Shown in pieces: positions 43,632 to 51,625 of a stretch of 64,000 nucleotides of DNA. The notes beneath the pieces are model-generated. The model did not search any database. It was not told where the DNA came from and saw only the letters and a program-made list of their open reading frames with translations. Within the stretch, counting starts at the first letter, position 1. The number at the start of each line of letters is the position of its first letter. The stretch comes from Rhizobium sp. BK650. Its GTDB lineage: Bacteria; Pseudomonadota; Alphaproteobacteria; Rhizobiales; Rhizobiaceae. Both the position numbers and the translations under genes were made by a program. Where the stretch lies: positions 62,001 through 126,000 of the forward strand of contig NZ_JACIBK010000003.1 of the NCBI RefSeq assembly GCF_014195325.1, written 5' to 3'.

Positions 43632-43968
43632 GGTCTTCGCCTTCCTCATCTTTTGCGCGGCTTGCCGCCGCTGCCTTGTCTGTGGCTTTCAGATCCGCGA
43701 TCGCGAGCAGCAGGCGCGGATAGAGCGTCGGGTCGATCCGATCGAGCTCGGCGATCAGCCGTCGGCCGACGCCCTGCTTTCCGAGGGTGTAATGCGTCGC
43801 GTTGCCGAGTTCTCCCGCATAGGCCTCCTGGTAGACGGCACATTGTTCCAACATCCAGAACAGCACGCGCTTGCCGGAGGCGGTCGCGAAGACCTCGCGA
43901 AACGCCGCTGACATTTCGTCTCGCGCCAAGCTATCGGGCGTAAAAGGTTGATGCGTAAAATGCGCCAT
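43615..43968 (-). CDS. Bbp19-like phage protein
   Basis: 117 residues: FREVFATASGKRVLFWMLEQCAVYQEAY and YTLGKQGVGRRLIAELDRIDP match the Bbp19-type domain found between portal and scaffold genes in BPP-1-like podoviruses. Function is not firmly known. Its ATG overlaps the portal gene's stop (TGATG). Confidence 0.75.
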   Translation of the reverse strand: MAHFTHQPFTPDSLARDEMSAAFREVFATASGKRVLFWMLEQCAVYQEAYAGELGNATHYTLGKQGVGRRLIAELDRIDPTLYPRLLLAIADLKATDKAAAASRAKDEEGEDHDIDA

Positions 43969-45653
43969 CAGCCGAGCCCCAGCTGGCGCAGAAGGGCCGC
44001 GCCGTTCGGGTTGTCATTTGCATCGGCCAGCACCTGTGCCGCCTTGGCGCCCTGGTTGAGGGCAGGGGCCACCTGCGCGGCCATTTGCGCCGTCTGTGCC
44101 GCCTGCATCTGCTGGGCGCGCTGGGCTCGGATATCCTCCACCTTGTCATCGGCAAGGATCATCGACGGCGGCGCGCCGATCGCGTCGAAATAGAGGTCGA
44201 TGGCTTCGTCCACATCGAGCTTGTCCAGCGCCTCCGGCTTGACCGCCGAGACCTGCCCCATGAAGGCGACACCGCGTTCGATGGCGCCCGTCGCCACCGC
44301 CTGCTGCGCCTGCGCCAGCGTGGAAATATATTCCACCTTCAGCTCCGTGCCCTGCAATTCCGGCGGGGGCGGGGGCAGCTCGTCGCGGGCCGCCAGAATA
44401 TCGAAAGTGCGGTCGATGGTCGGCCCCAGCTGGTCGCCGAAGACGTTTTCGAGCACGGGGCCGAGCTGCAGCAGCTGTTCTTCCTTGCGCTGGGTCAGTT
44501 CGAACTGATTGCGCGGCTGCACGCCTTCCATATTGGTGATGGCGAAGAAGAGATCGGCAAAGAAGGTCTTCTCGATGCGGTTCTGCACTTCCTGAATATC
44601 TTCGCGCAGCTCCGCGAGGCTGAGATTGACCTCCATGGCCGGGCGAAAGCCCTTGCCTGTGGGATCGTCGACATAGTTGACGGCACCGGGCAGCAGCGAA
44701 GCAGGGCTGTTCAGCATCGAGGTCGGCGCGTTCATCGGCGGGCGCACCTTCTTGTCGATGCCTTCGAGCTTTCGCGTCTGTTCGAGCTGCAGCATCCTGA
44801 TATCGCCGAGCGCCTTCTGGCCGGGCGAGAGTGCATAGTGATCGTCCTCGGACAGCTCCCAGGCGGGCGCGATGATCGGGTTGGAATCGAAGCCGCTTTC
44901 TTCCAGGAGATCGCCGCCGAGCTCGTCGATCCAGTAATTGGAGAGGAAGGCCTTGTTGCGCTTGTCGATCCTGTCGGGGTCGCGGTCGTAGCGCGGTTCG
45001 ATCGCGTGGTAGACATCGAAGCACTCGCCATATCTCGACGAGTCATAAAGGCTGCGCAGCCGTTCCGGCACATTGTCGTAGCCGAAGCGCTCGACGATGC
45101 GCTGCACGGACCAGCGGAAGGCGCGGTAGAGCGTGGTCGCCTTTCCCTTGTGATCGCGGGCGATCCAGAAGCGGCCGTGCACCAGCTGCTGCACGCGGAT
45201 GACGGTCTCCTGATCCTCGACGAGGATCGCCACCGACTGGCCGAACTGACCGAGATCGCCATAGCCGATATGGAAGGCGCGGTAGAGGTTCGATGCGGCA
45301 AACACTTCGCGCATCTTGTCCTGCACGGCGGCGAGATAGACCTTTACCGAATCCTGCTTCTTCAGATCGGGATCGAAGGTCGTCAGCCGGAACCAGGGGC
45401 GGGCGGGCGAGGTGAGGCCCGAATGCATGCCCGATTTCAGCGTCTCGTAGGCGTGGGTGCCGGTGCTGTCGATGATCCTGTCGCGCGAGCGCGGTCCTTC
45501 CTTTTCGGCGTGGAGGCGAAGGCGCGTCGGCTCGATATAATCGGCAAGCGTACGCCATTCGCTTTCCCATGGCTGGCGCACCTGTTTCAGCTCCTCGAGC
45601 CTGCGGCGGTGATAGGCGATCTGCGTCTCATTGGCGCGGCGGGGATTTTCCAT
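43968..45653 (-). CDS. Phage portal (head-to-tail connecting) protein
   Basis: 561 residues. TQIAYHRRRLEELKQVRQPW, IEPTRLRLH, THAYETLKSGMHSGLTSPARPWFRL and FHIGYGDLGQFGQSVAIL are the typical conserved stretches of podoviral head-tail connectors, followed by a central FADLFFAITNM and an alanine/glutamine-rich C-terminal helix. It forms the dodecameric ring through which DNA enters the head. GGAGATATCG precedes the ATG at 45653. No terminase gene lies upstream, which is unusual for a functional module. Confidence 0.85.
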   Translation of the reverse strand: MENPRRANETQIAYHRRRLEELKQVRQPWESEWRTLADYIEPTRLRLHAEKEGPRSRDRIIDSTGTHAYETLKSGMHSGLTSPARPWFRLTTFDPDLKKQDSVKVYLAAVQDKMREVFAASNLYRAFHIGYGDLGQFGQSVAILVEDQETVIRVQQLVHGRFWIARDHKGKATTLYRAFRWSVQRIVERFGYDNVPERLRSLYDSSRYGECFDVYHAIEPRYDRDPDRIDKRNKAFLSNYWIDELGGDLLEESGFDSNPIIAPAWELSEDDHYALSPGQKALGDIRMLQLEQTRKLEGIDKKVRPPMNAPTSMLNSPASLLPGAVNYVDDPTGKGFRPAMEVNLSLAELREDIQEVQNRIEKTFFADLFFAITNMEGVQPRNQFELTQRKEEQLLQLGPVLENVFGDQLGPTIDRTFDILAARDELPPPPPELQGTELKVEYISTLAQAQQAVATGAIERGVAFMGQVSAVKPEALDKLDVDEAIDLYFDAIGAPPSMILADDKVEDIRAQRAQQMQAAQTAQMAAQVAPALNQGAKAAQVLADANDNPNGAALLRQLGLG

Positions 45654-45666
45654 CGATATCTCCGCG

Positions 45667-45906
45667 TTACTGCCCGAGCAGCGTCTTCTTGAGCACATTG
45701 CCCGACAGCACCGGCGATTGCGTATCGGCAAGCGGCGGTGCGCCGGATGGAGAGGTCAGGATGGTGGAAGGCGCGCCCTTCACCTTGTCGGAGGCGCGGC
45801 GCGCGGCCGTGGATTGGGCCGCGGCATAATCGGGTGTCTTCTGCTGGGCGTATTCGGGTGGCGCCTGCGGCGGCTCGGCTTTCGGCGGCGAGGAGAACAT
45901 GCACAT
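45667..45906 (-). CDS. Small Pro/Ala-rich phage protein
   Basis: 79 residues: MCMFSSPPKAEPPQAPPEYAQQ, then ARRASDKVKG and VLSGNVLKKTLLGQ. Short proteins of this pattern stand directly before the portal gene in this phage type. The gap to the portal gene is 13 bases. ATG 45900 and 45915 are alternatives; the longer frame to 46089 is not supported. Confidence 0.5.
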   Translation of the reverse strand: MCMFSSPPKAEPPQAPPEYAQQKTPDYAAAQSTAARRASDKVKGAPSTILTSPSGAPPLADTQSPVLSGNVLKKTLLGQ

Positions 45907-46389
45907 GAGGGTCATCCGATCGTCAGGGGTGAGCGGTTGAACCGGACGGAGGAGGGCTTCATCCGCTGGTTCGGCGTCGATGGGAGGCAACCTGCAGGAT
46001 GAAAGGTTGAGGGGGTGACATTGAGGACGAATATTCGCTGATGAGAGAGGAGAGGTTGTGGCCCGAAGGGTCTGATGAGGGGGCCACACGGCACAAGGTC
46101 TGGATCAAACCCAGGCTATATCGAAGGCCGCATCCCGCATTTCCTGGCCGTGTCGCGGGCCAGGCAGCCGATCCAATACCGCCGCCGCAAACGACGTTCC
46201 ATGATGCTGTCGGCGGTCGATACGTTCGGGGCCGAGCGCTCTGCCGATCCTACGGGTTCAGGGTGGCCAAGGCCGCAACCGGCGGAGCGGACAGGTGCAC
46301 CCGGAGCAAATCGCGTTTCTACATGGTCGGCGAACTATTCTATTGAGGGTGCCGGCCTCGTGTCGCGGTGGTGTCCGGATCCTTGCGCC
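45907..46389. other. Boundary region between phage block and two-component system
   Basis: 483 bases where terminase genes would be expected in an intact phage but none is present. Open frames exist on both strands (for example 46075-46494 plus) but read as arginine-rich, GC-driven translations without ribosome binding sites. No attachment-site direct repeat could be identified by eye. Confidence 0.4.
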
Positions 46390-47565
46390 TCATGCCGGGC
46401 GCAGGTGGATTGCGACCATCGCGCCACCGCCTTGCCGGTTTGCAAATTCAAGATGTCCGCCATGGGCATGTGCGATGGCCTGCACCACCGATAGTCCGAG
46501 TCCCGTGCCGCCCGTTGCACGAGACCGCGAGGGATCACCGCGCCAGAACGGGTTCGTGGCCACCGCATCCAGTCCTTCAGGAAATCCGGGACCTCGATCG
46601 AGAAGGCGGATGACGACGCTTTTGTCCGGCAACTGCTCCGTTTCGCACCGCAGCCAATTGCCGTCTGCCGCATAGCGGCAGGCGTTCTCCAGAAGCGCCA
46701 GCACGGCCTGGCGAATACGCGACGAGTCGATCGATAGGAAGGCGGGCTGCAGCCCGGTTTCGAGCGTCAGCGTGCCCGTCTCCAGCATAGATTTGGCCGA
46801 TGTCAGCACTGCTTCTACCACCTGCGACACGTCGGTCGGTGAACGCTCCATCACGAGTTTCTGGCCGATCGCCAGGGACAGGGTGCGCAGATCCTCGACA
46901 ATTCGCCCGAGACCCTCCACCTGAACCAGGAGATCGGACATCATCTTCCGGTCCATTGGAAAAACGCCATCAAGCATGCCCTGCAGCGAACCCCGCAGGA
47001 TCGTGAGCGGCGTGCGCAATTCGTGGGCGACCGCCATATTGTTGAAGCGCAGTCTTTTTTCCATGCTGTCGAGACTGCCCGCCAGCGCATTGAACGTACC
47101 CATGAGACTGGAGACTTCTCGGGTGGCGTGACGCGAGGTCGTGACGCTCACTGAAAAGTCGCCGGATTTCAAGCCGTCGGCAGCAGATGTCAGCTCTGCC
47201 AGAGGCCTTGCGATCTGCCGCGACAGGAATATGCCGATAATGGCGCAGACAAGGGCCGAAAGCAGGCCGCAGATGAGGATCACCATCTGGAGCTTGAAAT
47301 CGAAATTGGTCGATTCCTGCAGCGCATTGAGGTTAGCGAGGAGGAGCTTGAGCGAATCCTGGTCGGGGACGACGCCCTTGTCCAGATCGCGATAAGCAAC
47401 CGCAGCTCTCGGTGGCAGGTTTTCAATGATGCTGTCTTCAAGATAGGTGGAATACCAGATGGCCCCGAGATAGGTCATGCCGACGCTGAGAAGCAGCATC
47501 ACTGCGATGATGACAGCGGTAACCGTCGCAAGCGGCAGCGAGGGGAGCTTGAATATCTTCATCAT
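46390..47565 (-). CDS. Sensor histidine kinase (BaeS/AdeS-like)
   Basis: 391 residues. Transmembrane helices are at about 14-36 and 92-114, enclosing a short periplasmic loop (about 37-91). HAMP is next (SRQIARPLAELTSAADGLKSGDF), then the H-box VAHELRTPLTILRGSL with the phosphorylated His at about 180, and ATPase boxes LLENACRYAADG, LLDRGPGFPEG and GGTGLGLSVVQAIAHAHGG. Overlaps the response regulator stop by 4 bases, so the pair is translationally coupled. Confidence 0.92.
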   Translation of the reverse strand: MMKIFKLPSLPLATVTAVIIAVMLLLSVGMTYLGAIWYSTYLEDSIIENLPPRAAVAYRDLDKGVVPDQDSLKLLLANLNALQESTNFDFKLQMVILICGLLSALVCAIIGIFLSRQIARPLAELTSAADGLKSGDFSVSVTTSRHATREVSSLMGTFNALAGSLDSMEKRLRFNNMAVAHELRTPLTILRGSLQGMLDGVFPMDRKMMSDLLVQVEGLGRIVEDLRTLSLAIGQKLVMERSPTDVSQVVEAVLTSAKSMLETGTLTLETGLQPAFLSIDSSRIRQAVLALLENACRYAADGNWLRCETEQLPDKSVVIRLLDRGPGFPEGLDAVATNPFWRGDPSRSRATGGTGLGLSVVQAIAHAHGGHLEFANRQGGGAMVAIHLRPA

Positions 47566-48275
47566 GGATCCGAAAAACGATAGCCAATTCCCCTTACGGC
47601 AGGAAGGAAGCCGGTCTGCCCCAACTCTTCCAGTTTGCGGCGAAGGTTGGAAATATGCGTGTCGACAGTGCGCACCAGAGCGTCGCTTTCCGGCAGGCAG
47701 GCGTCGAGAATATCGGCGCGTGCGAAAGCCTGGGTGGGATGGCGGATCATATAGGCGAGAATTCGAAATTCGCTGAGCGTCAGGGATAGTTGCGTGCGGC
47801 GCTCGCCGCTCGTGACGAACGCGGCGTAGCTGGTGAAATCGACCTCTATGGCGCCGAACCGTTTGACGGCACGGTCCTGTTCTCCCCGCGTCCGTCGCAG
47901 GACGGCTTTGACCCGAGCCACGACCTCCTGCGGGTTGAACGGTTTGACCACATAGTCATCAGCGCCAAGGCGCAGACCAGCCAAGCGGTCGATATCGTCG
48001 GCAATCGCCGTCACCATGATCACAGGCGTCGAGCCCGCCTGGCGCAGGCGCGCCAGCACGTCGAAGCCGTCGAGTTTCGGCAAGCGCACGTCGAGCAGCA
48101 CAATATCCGGTTTCAGATGGGCATGATGCTGAAGCGCTATTTCGCCATCGCCGGCGCGAACGGTGCGGAACCCGTCACGCGATAAATATCCTTCCAGTAT
48201 CTGCGCGATTGCCGGTTCATCCTCAACGATCAGAACGAGACTGTTATCCACCCCAATGCCCTGCGTTTGTTTCAT
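47562..48275 (-). CDS. OmpR-family response regulator (BaeR/AdeR-like)
   Basis: 237 residues. The receiver domain has the acidic pair VEDEP, phosphoacceptor Asp in IVLLDVRLPKLDG, and the conserved Thr and Lys (VTAIADD, VVKPFNP). The C-terminal winged helix includes LTLSEFRILAYMIRHP and VRTVDTHISNLRRKLEELG. The sequence around SLVLIVEDEPAIAQILEGYL and DDIDRLAGLRLGADDYVVKPFNPQEV recalls AdeR/BaeR, which control efflux. No efflux operon is directly adjacent. The start at 48275 has AAGGAG unusually close (2 bases); GTG 48251 is an alternative. Confidence 0.92.
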   Translation of the reverse strand: MKQTQGIGVDNSLVLIVEDEPAIAQILEGYLSRDGFRTVRAGDGEIALQHHAHLKPDIVLLDVRLPKLDGFDVLARLRQAGSTPVIMVTAIADDIDRLAGLRLGADDYVVKPFNPQEVVARVKAVLRRTRGEQDRAVKRFGAIEVDFTSYAAFVTSGERRTQLSLTLSEFRILAYMIRHPTQAFARADILDACLPESDALVRTVDTHISNLRRKLEELGQTGFLPAVRGIGYRFSDP

Positions 48276-48501
48276 TCTCCTTGCCGGCTTTGCCGGCTGA
48301 GATCCACTATCGCGGACAGGAAAGATTTCCGCAATTTTCAAGCGCGCTTTCAGCAGCCGAACAACCTCTTCTCAACAATGCTTCGATCGCTTCTTCGCCA
48401 TTTCTTGACAATTGGAATTCAGCTTGCCACCGATGAGAGCGCGGTGTGTCGATTGGGACGCATGAAAGGACGCTCGGGCCGATGCTTTGGGAGATGCCGG
48501 C

Positions 48502-49242
48502 ATGCGAAAATTTGCGTTCGGTTATCGGAATTCTGCCGCGAGCGGGGTGGGCTTGCCGGCAACTGCATCCGAGGCGAACCGGGCGCTTGCCGTCATCGGT
48601 GTGGCGATCGTCTGGGTCAGTTTCGTCTTTGTCGTCTTTCCCAATCTCGATCTCATGGTGTCGCGCTGGTTTGTCAGCGGAAAGGCCTTCGTTCTGTCCG
48701 AAAATCCGTTCTTAATGGAGGTAAGGGATATCAGCCGGCTTGCGCAGCCCTGGCTTATCGGGGCGATGATCGTACTTATCGCTCTGCAGCGGCTCCTTCC
48801 CGGAAGACTGTGGTTCTCTTCGCCCCACAAACCCTTGTTCGTCCTGCTGAGCTTTGCCGCAGGCCCGCTGCTCATTGTCCATACGCTCAAGGTTCTCATC
48901 GGGCGCGTACGGCCGAGCGAGCTTGCCGAGTTTGGCGGCACCATGGATTTTACGCCGGTGTGGCAGTTTTCCGCCGCATGCAGCCGCGACTGTTCCTTCC
49001 CTTCCGGCGAGGCGTCCGCCGCTGCGGCGTCACTGTCGCTGCTGGTTCTGGTGCCCGCCAGGTTCAGGCGCGCGGCTGCGATACTGCTGGTGCCTTGCCT
49101 GCTCTTGGTAGCGCTCAATCGCGTGGTTTTCGGCGCTCATTTCCTTTCGGACGTCATGCTTGGCTGGCTGCTGACGATGTTCGCCATGGCATGGATCTGG
49201 CGCTGGATGGAGGCCTATACGGACGCCGAGCTCTGGTCGTGA
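48502..49242 (+). CDS. PAP2-family phosphatase with SGE instead of SGH
   Basis: 246 residues with five to six transmembrane helices. C1 motif KVLIGRVRP (130-138), C2 CSFPSGEAS (164-172), C3 NRVVFGAHFLSDV. The catalytic histidine of C2 (normally PSGH) is glutamate and the C3 arginine is preceded by Asn rather than Ser; the C3 nucleophile His is present. Members dephosphorylate lipid A, phosphatidylglycerol phosphate or undecaprenyl diphosphate. An 'SGE' variant occurs in some lipid A phosphatase-like proteins, so the protein may still be active. GGGAG supports the ATG at 48502. Confidence 0.8.
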   Translation: MRKFAFGYRNSAASGVGLPATASEANRALAVIGVAIVWVSFVFVVFPNLDLMVSRWFVSGKAFVLSENPFLMEVRDISRLAQPWLIGAMIVLIALQRLLPGRLWFSSPHKPLFVLLSFAAGPLLIVHTLKVLIGRVRPSELAEFGGTMDFTPVWQFSAACSRDCSFPSGEASAAAASLSLLVLVPARFRRAAAILLVPCLLLVALNRVVFGAHFLSDVMLGWLLTMFAMAWIWRWMEAYTDAELWS

Positions 49243-49309
49243 TGAGCGGTTAAGCCGGTGGGATTCCGGCACAAGGCTTCCTCAAAGCCTGGCGGAAACC
49301 CTGCTTCGC

Positions 49310-49825
49310 TTACAGATGCGTCATGGTCCGATAGGTGTCGAGAATGCCTGAGACTGCCACCGGTCCAGTCGCGATGGCGTCGGCCAGCCGGCGGGATGCG
49401 AATGTGACATCGCCGGTAATTTCGGGGCCGGCCCAGTCCGGTATCGCCACTGGAAAATCCGCGTCCGGCAATTCCACATCTGCGGTCACGAGCCCGCGCA
49501 GAGGGCCTTCATACTCGTCGACCTGCCAGCAGAGACCATGGACGTCGACCTCATGGCGCCGCTTCTCCAGCGCCGGCCCGTCCGAGAACTCCCCGATCAT
49601 TGCCTCGGCGTCAGTGTCGGACAGGGGGATATGGTATTCGCTGCGCACCAGCCCGCGCCGGGCTCCCTTGATCGTCAGCGTGGAGGATTGCCGGCAGAAA
49701 CGGATACGCATTTTTCCGCCGTCGAACTGGGCGATCAGGTGATCGGCGATGCGCACCGTCGAATGGACGCCGGCGCGCCAGGCGTCGTTGACAACGAGAA
49801 ATTTCCGCTCGATCTCCAGGCTCAT
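49310..49825 (-). CDS. CYTH domain protein (triphosphate tunnel metalloenzyme)
   Basis: 171 residues starting MSLEIERKFLV, the EXEXK signature that binds metal and triphosphate. Later strands carry RIRFCRQSSTLTIKG, SEYHIPLSD, KRRHEVDVHG and VDEYEGPLRGLVTADVEL, all matching the CYTH tunnel. Such enzymes hydrolyse inorganic triphosphate or form cAMP (class IV); the former is commoner for short CYTH proteins. Confidence 0.9.
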   Translation of the reverse strand: MSLEIERKFLVVNDAWRAGVHSTVRIADHLIAQFDGGKMRIRFCRQSSTLTIKGARRGLVRSEYHIPLSDTDAEAMIGEFSDGPALEKRRHEVDVHGLCWQVDEYEGPLRGLVTADVELPDADFPVAIPDWAGPEITGDVTFASRRLADAIATGPVAVSGILDTYRTMTHL

Positions 49826-49970
49826 CCAGTCCGCCTCGTTTCATCAGGACTGAACAACAGGAAAGGCATCGTCCTGGTTCCCTGGCTTGGCGCTGGAACC
49901 TCCGCGGCGGCGCAAAGTCGGGGAACAAAAGCAAGCGAGCCGTCGTTCGAAAAACGAAAGGAGCTTCACC

Positions 49971-50333
49971 ATGGCCAAGAAGAACAGGATTCCCAAGAAG
50001 ATCGCCGGTTATAAGATCCCGAAGACTCTACGGAAGTCGGCGACGATACGCGGGTTGCTTGCAAGCGACATCGGGCGGAGCATACTCGCCAAAGCGCTGA
50101 CGGCTGCTGCGGGTGCTGCCGCGACCGTATTGCTCGGCGAAAGCGACGAGATTTCCGATGCTGCCGGCAAGGGCGCCCGCAAGGGCAAGCGGGCGCTCGG
50201 CATTGCCGGTTCGGCCATGAGCAGCGCCGCCGATGCGGCTATCGACGTGATCAAGAATTCGGCACGCGACGCGCTGCCGAAAAAGATCCGAAGGGATATG
50301 CGGGACCGCCCTCAGCAGGGCGCGATGCACTGA
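49971..50333 (+). CDS. Basic, glycine/alanine-rich protein of unknown function
   Basis: 120 residues, strongly basic: MAKKNRIPKKIAGYKIPKTL, then a helical Ala/Gly region (LAKALTAAAGAAATVLLG) and a final basic stretch (ALPKKIRRDMRDR). AAGGAG stands at good distance from the ATG at 49971. No family is recognised; it may be a nucleoid- or membrane-associated small protein. Confidence 0.6.
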   Translation: MAKKNRIPKKIAGYKIPKTLRKSATIRGLLASDIGRSILAKALTAAAGAAATVLLGESDEISDAAGKGARKGKRALGIAGSAMSSAADAAIDVIKNSARDALPKKIRRDMRDRPQQGAMH

Positions 50334-50428
50334 CGATCGCGCCCGTTTCCGATGAAAAGATCGATAGTGGCGCCATAGAGCGATTTGCGCTCGCGCATTT
50401 CGGCCGCGCCGGGCTGGAAAAGGCTGCG

Positions 50429-50632
50429 GTGGCGGGCCTTGTGCGGATGATGTTGCAGCTCATCAAGAAGCATCCCTTCATCGCAGCCGAGGTCATCCTC
50501 GCGGGCGCGGGCCGCGCCGGCGTGGTCGGCTACGGAGAACTCAGCCGGCGGTTTGCCGGGCCCATAGACGCCTCAGAGAGGAAGACGGCACAGTCCGTGC
50601 CGTCCGTGCCGTTGGTCGCATACCGAAAATAG
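50429..50632 (+). CDS. Short hypothetical protein
   Basis: 67 residues from GTG (MAGLVRMMLQLIKKHPFIAA) with GGAAAAGG upstream. The frame stays open and reads plausibly for another 30 codons upstream (DSGAIERFALAHFGRAGLEK) but has no start codon there, so either a non-canonical start or decay is possible. No family is recognised. Confidence 0.4.
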   Translation: MAGLVRMMLQLIKKHPFIAAEVILAGAGRAGVVGYGELSRRFAGPIDASERKTAQSVPSVPLVAYRK

Positions 50633-50647
50633 CAGCCCGGGGTAGGT

Positions 50648-50959
50648 TTACCGCCCTACCTCGATCCGCCCCTTCATATTCGGATGATACCGGCAGTCAT
50701 AATCGAAGGAGCCACTGTTCTTCACCACCGTCGACCCCGACTTACCCGAGGGTATCACCACATCGAAATTCCCCTTCGACGTCGCGGTATGATCCATCAC
50801 ATCCTTGTTGCGCCAGAGGATCGTATCGCCCGGCCGCGCCGTCACTACTGCCGGCTTGAATGTCAGCTGCTCGATGGTGACCTCGATCGTCGCAGCGCTT
50901 GCGGCCGTTCCCATAAGGGAAAGGCCGGCCGCAAGGCAGAGTCTCGGCAAGACGCTCAT
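50648..50959 (-). CDS. Cupredoxin (amicyanin/pseudoazurin-like)
   Basis: 103 residues: signal peptide MSVLPRLCLAAGLSLMGTAASA, then the plastocyanin fold with TFKPAVVTARPGDTILWRNKD, His in MDHTATSKG, and Cys, His, Met in YDCRYHPNMKG. A periplasmic electron carrier. Its ATG overlaps the stop of the DUF4142 gene by 4 bases, so both are one operon driven by the putative ECF promoter. Confidence 0.92.
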   Translation of the reverse strand: MSVLPRLCLAAGLSLMGTAASAATIEVTIEQLTFKPAVVTARPGDTILWRNKDVMDHTATSKGNFDVVIPSGKSGSTVVKNSGSFDYDCRYHPNMKGRIEVGR

Positions 50960-51477
50960 TTCAGCATCGAGGCAACATGCTCGGCATGCTGCTCATGGCC
51001 TTCGAAGAGTTTCAGGCCGGTTTCGAGCAGGCTCTTCAGGTCCGGGTTCTGCGCGGCCGGGATCAGCGTCGTCTTCAGGGCGTCGTTGACCTGCTTGTGG
51101 TAGGCGACTTCATTCTCGACATAGGCCTTGTCGAAGGCGGAACCCTTGAGCTTGGAGAGCTTTTCCCGCTCCTTCTTGGCGTTCGAGGCGAGCGACTTGC
51201 TCGTATCATTGTCTTCGGGCGTCACATTCAGCTTCTTGACGAGGTCGAGCGCCTGCTTGTTGACGGCCTCGTGGTCGCGGATCATATCCTTGGCGAAGGC
51301 GACGACCTCCTTGTCCCTGGATTTTTCGACCGCCTGCTTGGCTGCTTCGATATCGATGACGCCGGCCGTATAGGCGATATGGGCAATCTGCGGATCTGTG
51401 GGCGCTGCGCCGGCGGCAAGAGCCGCAGGCGCGGAGAGCGCGAAAGCGGCAAACGCGGCGATAAGGTGTTTCTGCAT
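50956..51477 (-). CDS. DUF4142 family periplasmic protein
   Basis: 173 residues with a signal peptide (MQKHLIAAFAAFALSAPAALA) and a ferritin-like four-helix pattern: IAHIAYTAGVIDIEAAKQAVEKS, VVAFAKDMIRDHEAVNKQAL, FDKAYVENEVAYHKQVNDAL, LFEGHEQHAEHVASML. Function unknown; often in stress-induced operons. GGAGG supports ATG 51477. It is the first gene of an operon with the cupredoxin and divergent from the ECF sigma gene. Confidence 0.9.
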   Translation of the reverse strand: MQKHLIAAFAAFALSAPAALAAGAAPTDPQIAHIAYTAGVIDIEAAKQAVEKSRDKEVVAFAKDMIRDHEAVNKQALDLVKKLNVTPEDNDTSKSLASNAKKEREKLSKLKGSAFDKAYVENEVAYHKQVNDALKTTLIPAAQNPDLKSLLETGLKLFEGHEQHAEHVASMLK

Positions 51478-51529
51478 CTGGTCCTCCATCCGGCGGCACG
51501 GCGCCGGTCGATGTTTCCTACACAGACTT

Positions 51530-51605
51530 GGATGCCGGGATCGGCCGGACGTTCCCGAAAAGATTTTTTCCGGATGCCGGGAACATTCGCCTTGCCCCGG
51601 CATCC
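51530..51605. promoter_or_regulatory. Divergent pair of identical ECF-type promoter motifs
   Basis: GGGAAC-N12-CCGGCATCC occurs on the plus strand at 51579-51605, upstream of the sigma gene. Exactly the same motif occurs on the minus strand (51556 to 51530), upstream of DUF4142. GGAAC is the usual -35 of ECF promoters. Fifteen of fifteen motif bases agree between the two copies while the spacer does not. Confidence 0.7.
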
Positions 51606-51625
51606 AATGGGAAAAAGGATGAGCC

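Noticed and set aside
46041..46494. Open frames between the phage block and the kinase, possibly a terminase piece
   Set aside because: Translations are Arg/Pro/Ser-rich as expected from random GC-rich DNA, lack ribosome binding sites and show no Walker or nuclease motif.
46390..48275. AdeRS-like system as the regulator of the copper operon
   Set aside because: It lies 20 kb away with no shared motif seen, and AdeRS/BaeRS resemblance does not define the signal.
50956..51477. DUF4142 protein as the anti-sigma factor of the ECF gene
   Set aside because: It has a cleavable signal peptide and no cytosolic or transmembrane anti-sigma domain.
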